From contig DATNHC010000166.1 in the NCBI GenBank assembly GCA_035605155.1, forward strand, positions 1 to 6,054: a stretch of 6,054 bases of DNA, written 5' to 3'. Under the pieces are notes generated by a model. The model was not told the DNA's origin. It searched no databases and saw only the letters and a program-made list of their open reading frames with translations. Source of the DNA: VRUE01 sp035605155. Its GTDB lineage: Bacteria; Actinomycetota; Thermoleophilia; Solirubrobacterales; 70-9. Below are positions 1 to 5,503 of this stretch, piece after piece. Position numbers and translations under genes: made by a program. Numbering within the stretch: position 1 is the stretch's first letter; the number at the start of each line of letters is the position of its first letter.

Positions 1-89
1 TCCGCGTCCTCGACGCCCGAACGGGTGAGTTGATCCGCCGTCTGATGCTCGACCCGAGCCGCGACTACCAGCCGCTCGGAAGGAGCTGA
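1..89 (+). CDS. C-terminal end of IS481-like integrase-core transposase (5' part outside window)
   Basis: Reading from base 3, 28 codons end at TGA 87-89. The tail (VLDARTGELIRR, then LDPSRDYQPLGRS) matches what I recall of the conserved ending of actinobacterial IS481-type DDE transposases, which typically end with a VLDxxTGEL segment followed by LDPxRDYQP. The catalytic DDE residues lie upstream, outside the window. The gene is followed at once by dyad repeats expected at an IS end. It would catalyse transposition of the element whose right end lies here. Only the last 28 residues are visible, so assignment to IS481 rather than a related integrase-core family rests on this short tail. Confidence 0.7.
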   Translation, partial: RVLDARTGELIRRLMLDPSRDYQPLGRS

Positions 90-97
90 GGTGTCTA

Positions 98-137
98 CGA
101 TGTCGCGCGACATCTGTCTCCGATGTCGCGGCACATC
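98..137. repeat. Two direct copies of CGATGTCGCG with internal dyads at the IS end
   Basis: CGATGTCGCG occurs at 98-107 and again at 121-130, a 23-bp period. The first copy continues into a perfect 16-bp palindrome (99-114). The second continues into an imperfect one (122-137). The arrangement is consistent with transposase binding sites in the terminal repeat region of the IS, although a role as a small hairpin blocking readthrough cannot be excluded. Confidence 0.6.
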
Positions 138-143
138 ACACTA

Positions 144-190
<47 letters not shown>

Positions 191-423
191 ATCTGGGACC
201 CGCTGGACTACGTGGGGCACGGTTTCAAGCGGTTTTCGCGAGATCGGACTACGTGGAGATCGGCTGGAGTCTGTGGGGGTTCTTGCCCCATTTCTTGCCC
301 AGCAGAACTCTCCATCTGCTTCGGCGTCTGAGCGCCCAGGTTCGGGCAGCGCCTGGCCTTCCACTCTCGCGAGCAAAGCGGCGGCAGAGGGTTCCCGGCC
401 AAGCTCCGTTCCGGCGGGGGGGC
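191..423. other. Non-coding stretch between the tRNA remnant and the ATPase stop codon
   Basis: I see no convincing gene here. Reading frames open on both strands, but all are short and of low-complexity Arg/Pro/Ser composition. An 11-bp direct repeat GGACTACGTGG lies at 205-215 and 246-256. One minus-strand frame contains KKWGKNP, which faintly recalls integrase tails that often sit next to att sites, but it is too little to call a recombinase remnant. No clear intrinsic terminator is seen downstream of the ATPase stop. Confidence 0.5.
205..256. repeat. 11-bp direct repeat GGACTACGTGG beside the tRNA remnant
   Basis: GGACTACGTGG occurs at 205-215 and exactly again at 246-256, 41 bp apart. 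The copies are next to the tRNA 3' half, where integrase arm or core sites often lie. Function is unknown and chance cannot be excluded for an 11-mer. Confidence 0.4.
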
Positions 424-2403
424 CTAAGCGGCGGGGTCGCGGTCATCGCCAGGAAGTCGCTCATCCTCCCAGTCGGCAGGGATCAGCCCGAGCCCGTTGC
501 GCCAGTTCTCGACCAAGGCACGGCGGAACCACTCCTCGTCGAACCGTGCGTGGTCACAAATAACGATCTGTAGGGCCCCGTCCAGGTCGTCAGCGACATC
601 GCGAAGCAATTCGAATATCGAGGCGACGATCGCCCGATCATCCTCGCCGCGGATCTCGGGCTCCTCCCCCTCCGGCGTGTCCTCTGGATAGAACGGTCCA
701 GTGGGCTGATCGAGCATCAGGAATGCAGGTCCTGGACGATTTCGCTGGCGGAGGAGTCGATGCACTGCCAGATGAGCGGCGAGGTGATAACCGACGCGGG
801 TTCCACCCCCGCCGATACCACGAAGCGGGAAGGAACCGTCGCGCAGCGTGTCAGCGACGAGCGTCATCCGAGTGAGATCAAGACGAACATGCCCGTCCTC
901 AGAATGCTCAAGCCCCAGGCGTCGGGCGATTGCGGTCATGTCCGCGCCGATCAGGTTCATCGCACCGGAGAGACGCTCGGCCTCAGCGCTGACATCCACT
1001 CGGTTTTCGAGCTCATCGCGCTCAGCTTCAAGGGCACCGATCTGATCGCGAAGCCGCTGCTCGGCGGAGGGGTCATCGGCGCCGATAGTCCGTAGATACT
1101 CGACGACCGCCCCCTGAACATACGCCCGACGCGAAGCCAGATCTCGCGTTGATGCGGCAGTGCGGTCGTGCTCAGCGAGCTCGCGCAGGGCCGTGTTCAC
1201 TACTCGAAGCTCATCACGAATTCCCGCGGTCAGATCTGAGGCACTCTGCAACGCCTCTCGGTCGCGAGGCTCCACTTCGGCGACCGAGCGCAGCTCGTCG
1301 TCGAGTCGTTTGAGGTGGCTTTCCAGGCCCTCCGCGGCTGGGTCCGGCGTCGCGAGAGGGCCGCTACAGACAGGGCAGGTTGCTGGATCACCTTCATGGC
1401 CGAGCAGGCCAATCGAAGCCAGGCGAGCGCGCTGCTCGGCGGTCTCACTTGCGAACGCCTGGCGATCGGCTCCAAAGTCACGAAGCAAGGCCTCGTTGCG
1501 TTCTGCTCGGGACAACTCCTCGTGCAGCTCACGCCGCCGCGCGAGAAGTCCCTCGACCTCGCCGGCGGGCGTCGTGGTCGGCAGTTCCTGTGGATCGGCA
1601 TCTGCAATCGAGCGCAGTGTCTCCAGCACTGCCGAACGGCTCGGTTGCTCGCCTGATTCCGAGTCAGCAATCAAGCCGACGGCGGCAGCCTGACTCAGGA
1701 ATGAGAGACTGCGCTCCTCGACCTCACGACCGGCCTCGAGCATGCGATCGAGAGTCCGCTGCGCCTGCGAAAGCTCCCGCGAGACGACGGTCAAACGCGC
1801 TCGCAACGCCGGCGCCTCCTCGTCCGCAGCACCGACTAGATAGGGCATGGCATCGCGAAGAGCCTGCATCACCTCTCGATCCTGGCCGCGGTGAAACAGT
1901 CGCGTCTTTGAGTCGATGTCCTCCTCGTCCTGCATCGCCACCGGCAGGACATGGGCGATGTGCAAACGCAGCGGAGAACGGGCCGCGTCCTCGGGAGGGT
2001 CAAAGCGGAAATCCGCGAAGCGAGCGAATGAACTCAGCTCCTCCCGAAGAGCAGACGCGCTCGTGTTTACTGCTAGATCGCCTACCCCAGGCGGTTCCGG
2101 GTCGGCCAGGGGGAGCCACATCGCATCCCCGGTGCTCGCCGCTCCTTCGCGCGGCGCGGGTCGAGCAGCGAATGCAAAGTTCTCGCCCTGTCGAAGCACG
2201 AGCCCATACCAACCGACGGTACGCCTGATCTTTCCTCGGCTGACCGTCAGCGTCGAACGACCGAAGCAGTAATCGACGATCTCAAGTAGCGACGACTTAC
2301 CGGTGTTTCGCCAGCCGGTGATGACATTGAGGCCCCGGTGAAGTGGCAGGACGCGTCTACGGAGGCCATCGCGGTGGTACAGGACAAAGGACTCAATCTG
2401 CAT
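424..2403 (-). CDS. DUF3732-type ABC/SMC-like ATPase, ABC-3C system ATPase component
   Basis: This 659-residue protein is a cytosolic ABC-type ATPase of the Rad50/SMC-like group. Walker A is G30-x4-G-K36-S-S. Helical, charge-rich arms surround a CPVC motif at C343/C346 that resembles a zinc hook. The C-terminal half carries a signature-like GIGGGGTRVGYH (about 529-540), a Walker B strand FLMLDQP (561-567) and an H-loop VICDHAR (H618), followed by WFxxALVENWRNG and a terminal IPADW. The LDQP...FYP pattern and the HxxxxxEW...NWRNG tail are characteristic of DUF3732. Glutamine after the Walker B aspartate appears normal for that family as I recall it. Such ATPases are the motor and predicted sensor of ABC-three-component conflict systems. 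The gene starts 6 nt after the stop of the middle component and is the last gene of the operon. Its ATG at 2401-2403 lacks a strong SD, suggesting coupling to the gene before it. Confidence 0.88.
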   Translation of the reverse strand: MQIESFVLYHRDGLRRRVLPLHRGLNVITGWRNTGKSSLLEIVDYCFGRSTLTVSRGKIRRTVGWYGLVLRQGENFAFAARPAPREGAASTGDAMWLPLADPEPPGVGDLAVNTSASALREELSSFARFADFRFDPPEDAARSPLRLHIAHVLPVAMQDEEDIDSKTRLFHRGQDREVMQALRDAMPYLVGAADEEAPALRARLTVVSRELSQAQRTLDRMLEAGREVEERSLSFLSQAAAVGLIADSESGEQPSRSAVLETLRSIADADPQELPTTTPAGEVEGLLARRRELHEELSRAERNEALLRDFGADRQAFASETAEQRARLASIGLLGHEGDPATCPVCSGPLATPDPAAEGLESHLKRLDDELRSVAEVEPRDREALQSASDLTAGIRDELRVVNTALRELAEHDRTAASTRDLASRRAYVQGAVVEYLRTIGADDPSAEQRLRDQIGALEAERDELENRVDVSAEAERLSGAMNLIGADMTAIARRLGLEHSEDGHVRLDLTRMTLVADTLRDGSFPLRGIGGGGTRVGYHLAAHLAVHRLLRQRNRPGPAFLMLDQPTGPFYPEDTPEGEEPEIRGEDDRAIVASIFELLRDVADDLDGALQIVICDHARFDEEWFRRALVENWRNGLGLIPADWEDERLPGDDRDPAA

Positions 2404-2409
2404 GATTTC

Positions 2410-2898
2410 TCACGGCCTCACACGCCACATCGCATAGATACCGACAGGGGAGCCGGCCAAGCCGAGCCAGCCACCGGCGAACTCCGCGCGCTTCAAGATC
2501 TCATCGGTTTCCTCGCTCAATGGCACCGCAGCCCGACGCCTTGGTGGTTTGCCGCTGATGCAATCGCCGGAGACTCCCAGAGCGCCAGCCCGGAGCCCTT
2601 CGCGAAGGCCCGCACGCACAGCCGGGGCGGTGGCCCGCGCCCGAGCGGCGAATCCCGCGCGCAGCAGCGGGTGCTTCTCGAGCCAAGAGCCGGGTTTGGT
2701 CGTCACCTTCCGCGGCAACGCCGCCCGCGTCGGTGCGTGAAGCGCGATCGGCACGGTGAGGAAGCACAGGCCGAGCGGCATCGGTCGCTCCGTTCGACGG
2801 GTGTGGCCAGCGGCGGCGTTGGCGAGTACCAGCGCGACGAAGACGGGATTCAACAATGCCTCACGCTCGGTTGGTCTCGCGTGCTCCAACGGGCTCAC
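2410..2898 (-). CDS. ABC-3C system middle component (MC3-like)
   Basis: With the GTG at 2896-2898 the product has 162 residues. The early segment EREALLNPVFVALVLANAA (about 11-30), the strand LCFLTVPIALHAPTRAALPR (44-63), and WLEKHPLLRAGFAARAR (72-88) fit the small 'three component ABC system middle component' proteins as I recall them, which have an N-terminal LLNPAF and a xLHxPTRxxLP motif. No enzymatic motif is visible, and the family is thought to bridge the ATPase and the third component. The start is uncertain. GGAGGA ends only two bases before this GTG, a TTG at 2887-2889 has more normal spacing, and an ATG at 2961 would add 21 residues without family likeness. The gene overlaps the stop of the preceding gene by 38 nt and ends 6 nt before the ATPase start, indicating one operon. 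Confidence 0.8.
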   Translation of the reverse strand: MSPLEHARPTEREALLNPVFVALVLANAAAGHTRRTERPMPLGLCFLTVPIALHAPTRAALPRKVTTKPGSWLEKHPLLRAGFAARARATAPAVRAGLREGLRAGALGVSGDCISGKPPRRRAAVPLSEETDEILKRAEFAGGWLGLAGSPVGIYAMWRVRP

Positions 2899-3268
2899 CG
2901 TCCTCCAGTAGCTCTTCGATCCGTTCCCGGAAATCGGGATGCCAGCCGATTCGCAGTCCATCGGCCAGTCCGTGCAAGGTTCCGCGGCACAGAACCGGCT
3001 CGTCGAGACCCCTAAGTCGCGCCGTCACAGAACTCCCCAAGCCGTGGGACAGCTCCAATCCCGCTCGGCAGCGTTCACCCTCGTCGGAACCGAGACGAGA
3101 GCGAAGCGCGACATGCGCGATCTCCCACTCGTCGCAGAGGCGTCGCTCATATGTCGCCAAGTCGTCGTCGAGATCCTCTAGATCGCGGACCCATCGGCCG
3201 CGCTGTGCGAACGCTCGGTAATAGTGACGTACCGCTAGGTCGAGGGCTTCGCTTGAGGCCATCACCAT
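2861..3268 (-). CDS. ABC-3C third-component C-terminal-domain protein (coding probably extends upstream to about 3349)
   Basis: From the first in-frame ATG (3268; another at 3262) the product has 135 residues. Segments DLAVRHYYRAFAQRGRWVRD (10-29), YERRLCDEWEIAHVALRSRL (40-59), LDEPVLCRGTLHGLADGL (88-105) and GWHPDF (108-113) resemble the C-terminal domain of ABC-3C third components as I recall them, with an RQLK...DYYRAFEQRxRW start and GWHPDF end. The likeness begins before this ATG: the same frame upstream reads EDKVFIRQLK. From about 3346 down to 3302 this frame has 15 of 15 codons ending in G or C, yet no ATG, GTG or TTG lies there. The only other start is a GTG at 3434-3436 with 140 nt of overlap into the sigma gene. 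A fusion with the sigma factor by +1 frameshift is therefore plausible. No toxin or nuclease domain is present. The gene overlaps the middle-component gene. Confidence 0.7.
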   Translation of the reverse strand: MVMASSEALDLAVRHYYRAFAQRGRWVRDLEDLDDDLATYERRLCDEWEIAHVALRSRLGSDEGERCRAGLELSHGLGSSVTARLRGLDEPVLCRGTLHGLADGLRIGWHPDFRERIEELLEDGEPVGARETNRA

Positions 3269-3282
3269 TTTCAGCTGCCTAA

Positions 3283-3299
3283 TGAAGACTTTGTCTTCA
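3283..3299. repeat. Perfect 7-bp inverted repeat on the sigma stop codon
   Basis: TGAAGAC (3283-3289), loop TTT (3290-3292), GTCTTCA (3293-3299) form a perfect short hairpin. On the minus strand the hairpin begins exactly at the sigma TGA (3297-3299) and lies 14 nt before the first ATG of the next gene (3268). It could modulate translation or frameshifting between the two frames. There is no T-tract, so it is not a standard terminator. Confidence 0.5.
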
Positions 3300-3352
3300 A
3301 GCGGCGCCTTCTCGCTCTCGGTGGGGTCGGTGTAGAGCTCCTCCGTTGGAGT
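3297..3352 (-). other. Coding-frame transition zone between sigma factor and ABC-3C third component
   Basis: Upstream of about 3345 the sigma frame has near-perfect G/C third positions (18 of 19 codons from TTC to AAC). From ACG at 3344-3346 the +1 frame takes over (15 of 15) while the sigma frame falls to about 6 of 15. A single-base shift in CAC TCC AAC (3345-3353) would join sigma residue H232 to about 162 residues of the second frame, giving one protein near 394 residues. No classical slippery site is visible, although a GGAGGAG lies at 3338-3344. An indel or assembly error is the simplest explanation and programmed frameshifting is possible. Confidence 0.6.
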
Positions 3353-4046
3353 GCTCGCGGGCCTGTACGGACTCGTCCGGCGTCGAGACGCCGCAGACGA
3401 AGCGCACGACCATCGGCTCGCCACGAAGGCAGCCACCCCCTGCGAGTCGGGCCAGGATCGTCCGTGCCTGATCCATGATTGCTAGGAGCTCGCGCTTGAC
3501 GGTGCGTTCCGACAGTCCGAGGCGGTCGGCGATCTGCGGGCGTTTGTAACCGGCGCCGTAAAGGGCGAGTACGTCCCGCCTGCGATCCGACAGCGAGGAG
3601 GAAACCTCCTCAACAAGCATCGTCAGATCGGCATCGTCTTCGAGGGCAATCAACTCCTCGGCGGGACCGGGTTCGTCGGCCGCGAACGTCGCAATCTCAT
3701 CCTCGGCGAGATCGACCGCGAGCTCGCGTCGGTGGCGATCTGCTTCGCGGTTCAGATAACGGAAAGCCGCCGTGCGAATCCACTTGTAGATCGCGCCCGG
3801 CCCCGTAACACCTTGCGCTTCATCCAGGAAGGACTTGCAGCCGTACTGCAAGGCATCCTCGATCTGGTCTGCCGAGCACTCGGGAAACCGGTTGGCTAGC
3901 TGCGTTCGGAGCTTCCCGCCGCGCTCACCGGAGACGAGGCTGTCGAGCAAGGCAGCGGCGCTGTTCGTGGCGGTCGTGGTCGAAGAATCAGAACCCATCA
4001 CCCCTACAGGGCGAGAAGGGGCGAAAGTGGTCCCCCCCTTACTCAT
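3297..4046 (-). CDS. Sigma-70 family RNA polymerase sigma factor heading the ABC-3C operon
   Basis: The 249-residue product has a degenerate N-terminus, a sigma region-2-like helical part at about 45-105 (RFPECSADQIEDALQYG, YKWIRTAAFRYLNREADRHRRE), an acidic linker at about 110-145, and a clear region 4 at about 150-201 with a helix-turn-helix (YKRPQIADRLGLSERTVKRE, 167-186). It would direct RNA polymerase to a specific promoter set. A tail follows (GGGC206, C218, H232) that resembles the start of the Cys/His extension on some actinobacterial sigma factors, but the expected HLxxCxxC ending is missing. After H232 the frame has poor G/C third positions (about 6 of 15 codons) and reads off to TGA at 3297-3299, while the +1 frame becomes strongly coding. 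The start at 4046 overlaps a leader ORF. ATG 3996-3998, after GGGG, is an alternative that removes 16 unremarkable residues. All downstream genes share its direction. Confidence 0.82.
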   Translation of the reverse strand: MSKGGTTFAPSRPVGVMGSDSSTTTATNSAAALLDSLVSGERGGKLRTQLANRFPECSADQIEDALQYGCKSFLDEAQGVTGPGAIYKWIRTAAFRYLNREADRHRRELAVDLAEDEIATFAADEPGPAEELIALEDDADLTMLVEEVSSSLSDRRRDVLALYGAGYKRPQIADRLGLSERTVKRELLAIMDQARTILARLAGGGCLRGEPMVVRFVCGVSTPDESVQAREHSNGGALHRPHREREGAA

Positions 4047-4068
4047 CGCCGCCGCCGAAATCGCTCAC
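4039..4068 (-). CDS. Possible 9-residue leader peptide overlapping the sigma start
   Basis: A GTG at 4066-4068 is preceded by GGAGG with a 5-nt spacer, the best ribosome site in this region. The frame reads VSDFGGGDE and stops at TAA 4039-4041, inside the first codons of the sigma gene (ATGAGTAA). The sigma ATG itself has only GGCGGCGG before it. The layout suggests translational coupling of sigma to this short ORF. It could equally be a misread of the sigma start, and an upstream in-frame GTG (five codons earlier) is also available. Confidence 0.3.
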   Translation of the reverse strand: MSDFGGGDE

Positions 4069-4207
4069 TGCCGCCTCCGACACGCTTCCGCGAGCCGCTA
4101 CCTCAGCGACTCCGTGCAACCGAAGTTTTACCCACTTTTGAGGATGGCTAATCCGACGTTCTTTAAACAGGTCCGAGCTGTTTTCTCGTACCCGAGAGGG
4201 TGCGCGT
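4047..4207. other. Intergenic region between methyltransferase stop and sigma start, with two small inverted repeats
   Basis: The segment separates two minus-strand genes and is more AT-rich than its surroundings (for example TTTTACCCACTTTTG at 4126-4140). AAACAG (4165-4170) and CTGTTT (4178-4183) are inverted around 7 nt. TCTCG (4184-4188) and CGAGA (4193-4197) are inverted around 4 nt. Together they could end methyltransferase transcription, or they could lie in the sigma operon promoter. No confident -35/-10 pair is seen. Confidence 0.4.
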
Positions 4208-4840
4208 CTACGGCCGCCGCGCCACGCCGAGGACGTGAGGAATAGGCGGCACCGGCGGGCCGGCGGAGAAGTTGAACCGCCGGCTGGACTCAAGTTCGAA
4301 ACCGGCCTCCGCGATCGCCGTCTCGGTGTCTCGGCTGAGGTGACAGCCACCCGAGACCCGCGGCCAGAAGGTTGCGTCGGCGAGTCGCTGCAAGCCCCGA
4401 CCTGCCGCCGGGTGGGCAACGACGTGCTCGTAGAAGTGGAGAGCCCCGCCCGGGCGGATAACTCGGCGCAGCTCGGCCAAGGCGCGCTGCTGGTCGGGGA
4501 CCGAGCAGAGCACGAGGGAGGCGACCCCCGCATCGAAGGACTCATCCGCGGCGGGCAGCGTAGCCGCGACTCCGTCGACCACCTCGACCGCGATCGGCGC
4601 CTCGGCTGCGGCCTCGCCCGCCGCTTCGCGCAGCACGCGCTCCGGCTCGACCGCGAGAACCCGTTTCACCGCCTCGGGGTAGAAAGAGAAGTTGAGCCCG
4701 TGGCCAGCGCCGACCTCGATCACCTCGCCTTCCAGAGCGGCCAGGAGCTCGCGGCGGTAGCGGTCCTCCTTGCTTGATGCCGTCCGCATGTAGATGCGGG
4801 CGAACAGCGGGTGATTGACCGACTCAGCAGCGCACGCCAT
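4208..4840 (-). CDS. Class I SAM-dependent methyltransferase, METTL7/TMT1-like
   Basis: The 210-residue protein has a Rossmann methyltransferase fold. Motif I is IEVGAGHGLN (41-50), the acidic ribose-binding position is in AVEPE (63-67), then FDAGVASLVLCSVPD (102-116) and RRVIRPGGALHFYEHV (125-140) follow. The pattern of EVGxGxGxNxxFYP, LVLCSV, RPGGxxxFxEHV, GCHLSRDT (165-172) and a closing PHVLGVARR matches the METTL7 family, whose animal members methylate thiols. Bacterial substrates are generally unknown, so substrate assignment is inference. The start is set at ATG 4838-4840. The frame stays open far upstream, antisense to the TetR gene, but that extension is Arg/Ala-rich and not protein-like. 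It diverges from the TetR gene across a 42-bp spacer with a large palindrome, so TetR control is likely. Confidence 0.85.
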   Translation of the reverse strand: MACAAESVNHPLFARIYMRTASSKEDRYRRELLAALEGEVIEVGAGHGLNFSFYPEAVKRVLAVEPERVLREAAGEAAAEAPIAVEVVDGVAATLPAADESFDAGVASLVLCSVPDQQRALAELRRVIRPGGALHFYEHVVAHPAAGRGLQRLADATFWPRVSGGCHLSRDTETAIAEAGFELESSRRFNFSAGPPVPPIPHVLGVARRP

Positions 4841-4845
4841 AGTCG

Positions 4846-4879
4846 GATAACCTACATTATCTAGATAATGGTGGCTATC
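4846..4879. promoter_or_regulatory. 34-bp dyad operator in the divergent methyltransferase/TetR promoter
   Basis: A perfect 16-bp palindrome CATTATCTAGATAATG lies at 4855-4870, centred at 4862.5. The flanks GATAACC (4846-4852) and GGCTATC (4873-4879) are also inverted about the same centre, with six of seven bases matching. GATAAT-like -10 hexamers occur on both strands within the palindrome. It lies in the 42-bp spacer between a methyltransferase and a TetR start, the standard position for an autoregulatory TetR operator that blocks both divergent promoters. Confidence 0.85.
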
Positions 4880-4882
4880 TGA

Positions 4883-5503
4883 ATGACTCCCAAGGTTCTC
4901 ACCCGCGCCGAGCGACAGGAGCAGACGCGCGAGCAGCTGCTCGACGCCGCCGCGCAGGTCTTCGCGCGGCGCGGCTACCACGAGGCAAGCGTCGAGGAGA
5001 TCGCCTCCGAGGCGGGCTTCTCGACCGGCGCCGTCTATTCCAACTTCGACGGCAAGGAGGAGCTGTTCCTCGCCCTTGCCGACCGTGAGGTGGAAAAGCA
5101 GGTCGCCGAGATCCGCGCCGTTGCCGAGGACGTGGAGGCCGGCGGCGAGGCCGCGGCCGAAGCCGGCCGCCGCTTTCAGGAGCTCTTGAAGCGCGACCGC
5201 GACTGGCCCCTTCTCTTCTATGAGTTCTGGTCCTTCGGCGTTCGCAGCGCGAGGATTCAGGGCGAGTTCGCAAAGCGCCGCCAGGCTGTGCAGGAGGCGC
5301 TGGCCGAAACCCTCGACCGCCTCGCCGCCGCGCTCGACTTCGAGCTGCGCTTCCCGGCGCCGATGCTGGCGACCGCGATCGGTGCGACGCTGAACGGGCT
5401 CGCCTTCGAGCGCGCCGCCGACCCCGGCTCCCTGACCGACGAGGTGGTGGGCGAGTTCGTCGCCGCCATCCTCGGCTGCTCGATCGCGGTCGGTGAACAC
5501 TGA
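4883..5503 (+). CDS. TetR/AcrR family transcriptional regulator
   Basis: The 206-residue protein has the TetR N-terminal DNA-binding domain at about 12-60: TREQLLDAAAQVFARRGYHEASVEEIASEAGFSTGAVYSNF in consecutive parts, ending TGAVYSNFDGKEELF (48-62). The rest (about 70-205) is all-helical and alanine/glutamate-rich, as in ligand-binding TetR domains, and contains an aromatic patch WPLLFYEFWSF (108-118) that could line a pocket for a hydrophobic ligand. It probably represses itself, the downstream P450 and the divergent methyltransferase through the 34-bp dyad just upstream. The ATG at 4883 has only a weak GGTGG-like ribosome site. The stop TGA shares its last base with the ATG of the P450 gene (TGATG), indicating translational coupling. 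The inducer is unknown. Confidence 0.92.
   Translation: MTPKVLTRAERQEQTREQLLDAAAQVFARRGYHEASVEEIASEAGFSTGAVYSNFDGKEELFLALADREVEKQVAEIRAVAEDVEAGGEAAAEAGRRFQELLKRDRDWPLLFYEFWSFGVRSARIQGEFAKRRQAVQEALAETLDRLAAALDFELRFPAPMLATAIGATLNGLAFERAADPGSLTDEVVGEFVAAILGCSIAVGEH

Larger units (their letters stand above)
1..141 (+). mobile_element. Right end of an IS481-like insertion sequence
   Basis: The transposase tail (to 89) is followed by two related dyads, a perfect 16-bp palindrome at 99-114 (GATGTCGCGCGACATC) and an imperfect copy at 122-137 (GATGTCGCGGCACATC), ending in CACATCACAC. Actinobacterial IS481-type elements commonly close with such GATGTC/GACATC motifs just beyond the transposase stop, so the element boundary is placed near 139-141. 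The left end is outside the window, so terminal inverted repeats and target duplication cannot be compared. The boundary is approximate. Confidence 0.55.

Noticed and set aside
1160..2272. Several long plus-strand frames (up to 282 codons) opposite the ATPase gene
   Set aside because: They are Arg/Ser/Pro-rich antisense shadows typical of high-GC coding DNA, with no domain likeness. The minus-strand ATPase explains the region.
2338..3015. Plus-strand 225-codon frame
   Set aside because: It is antisense to the middle-component gene, low complexity, with no family likeness.
3335..3352. Classical programmed +1 frameshift site
   Set aside because: A GGAGGAG is present but no slippery codon allowing tRNA re-pairing (such as CTT TGA) lies at the right distance. 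An indel or gene fusion event is a simpler reading.
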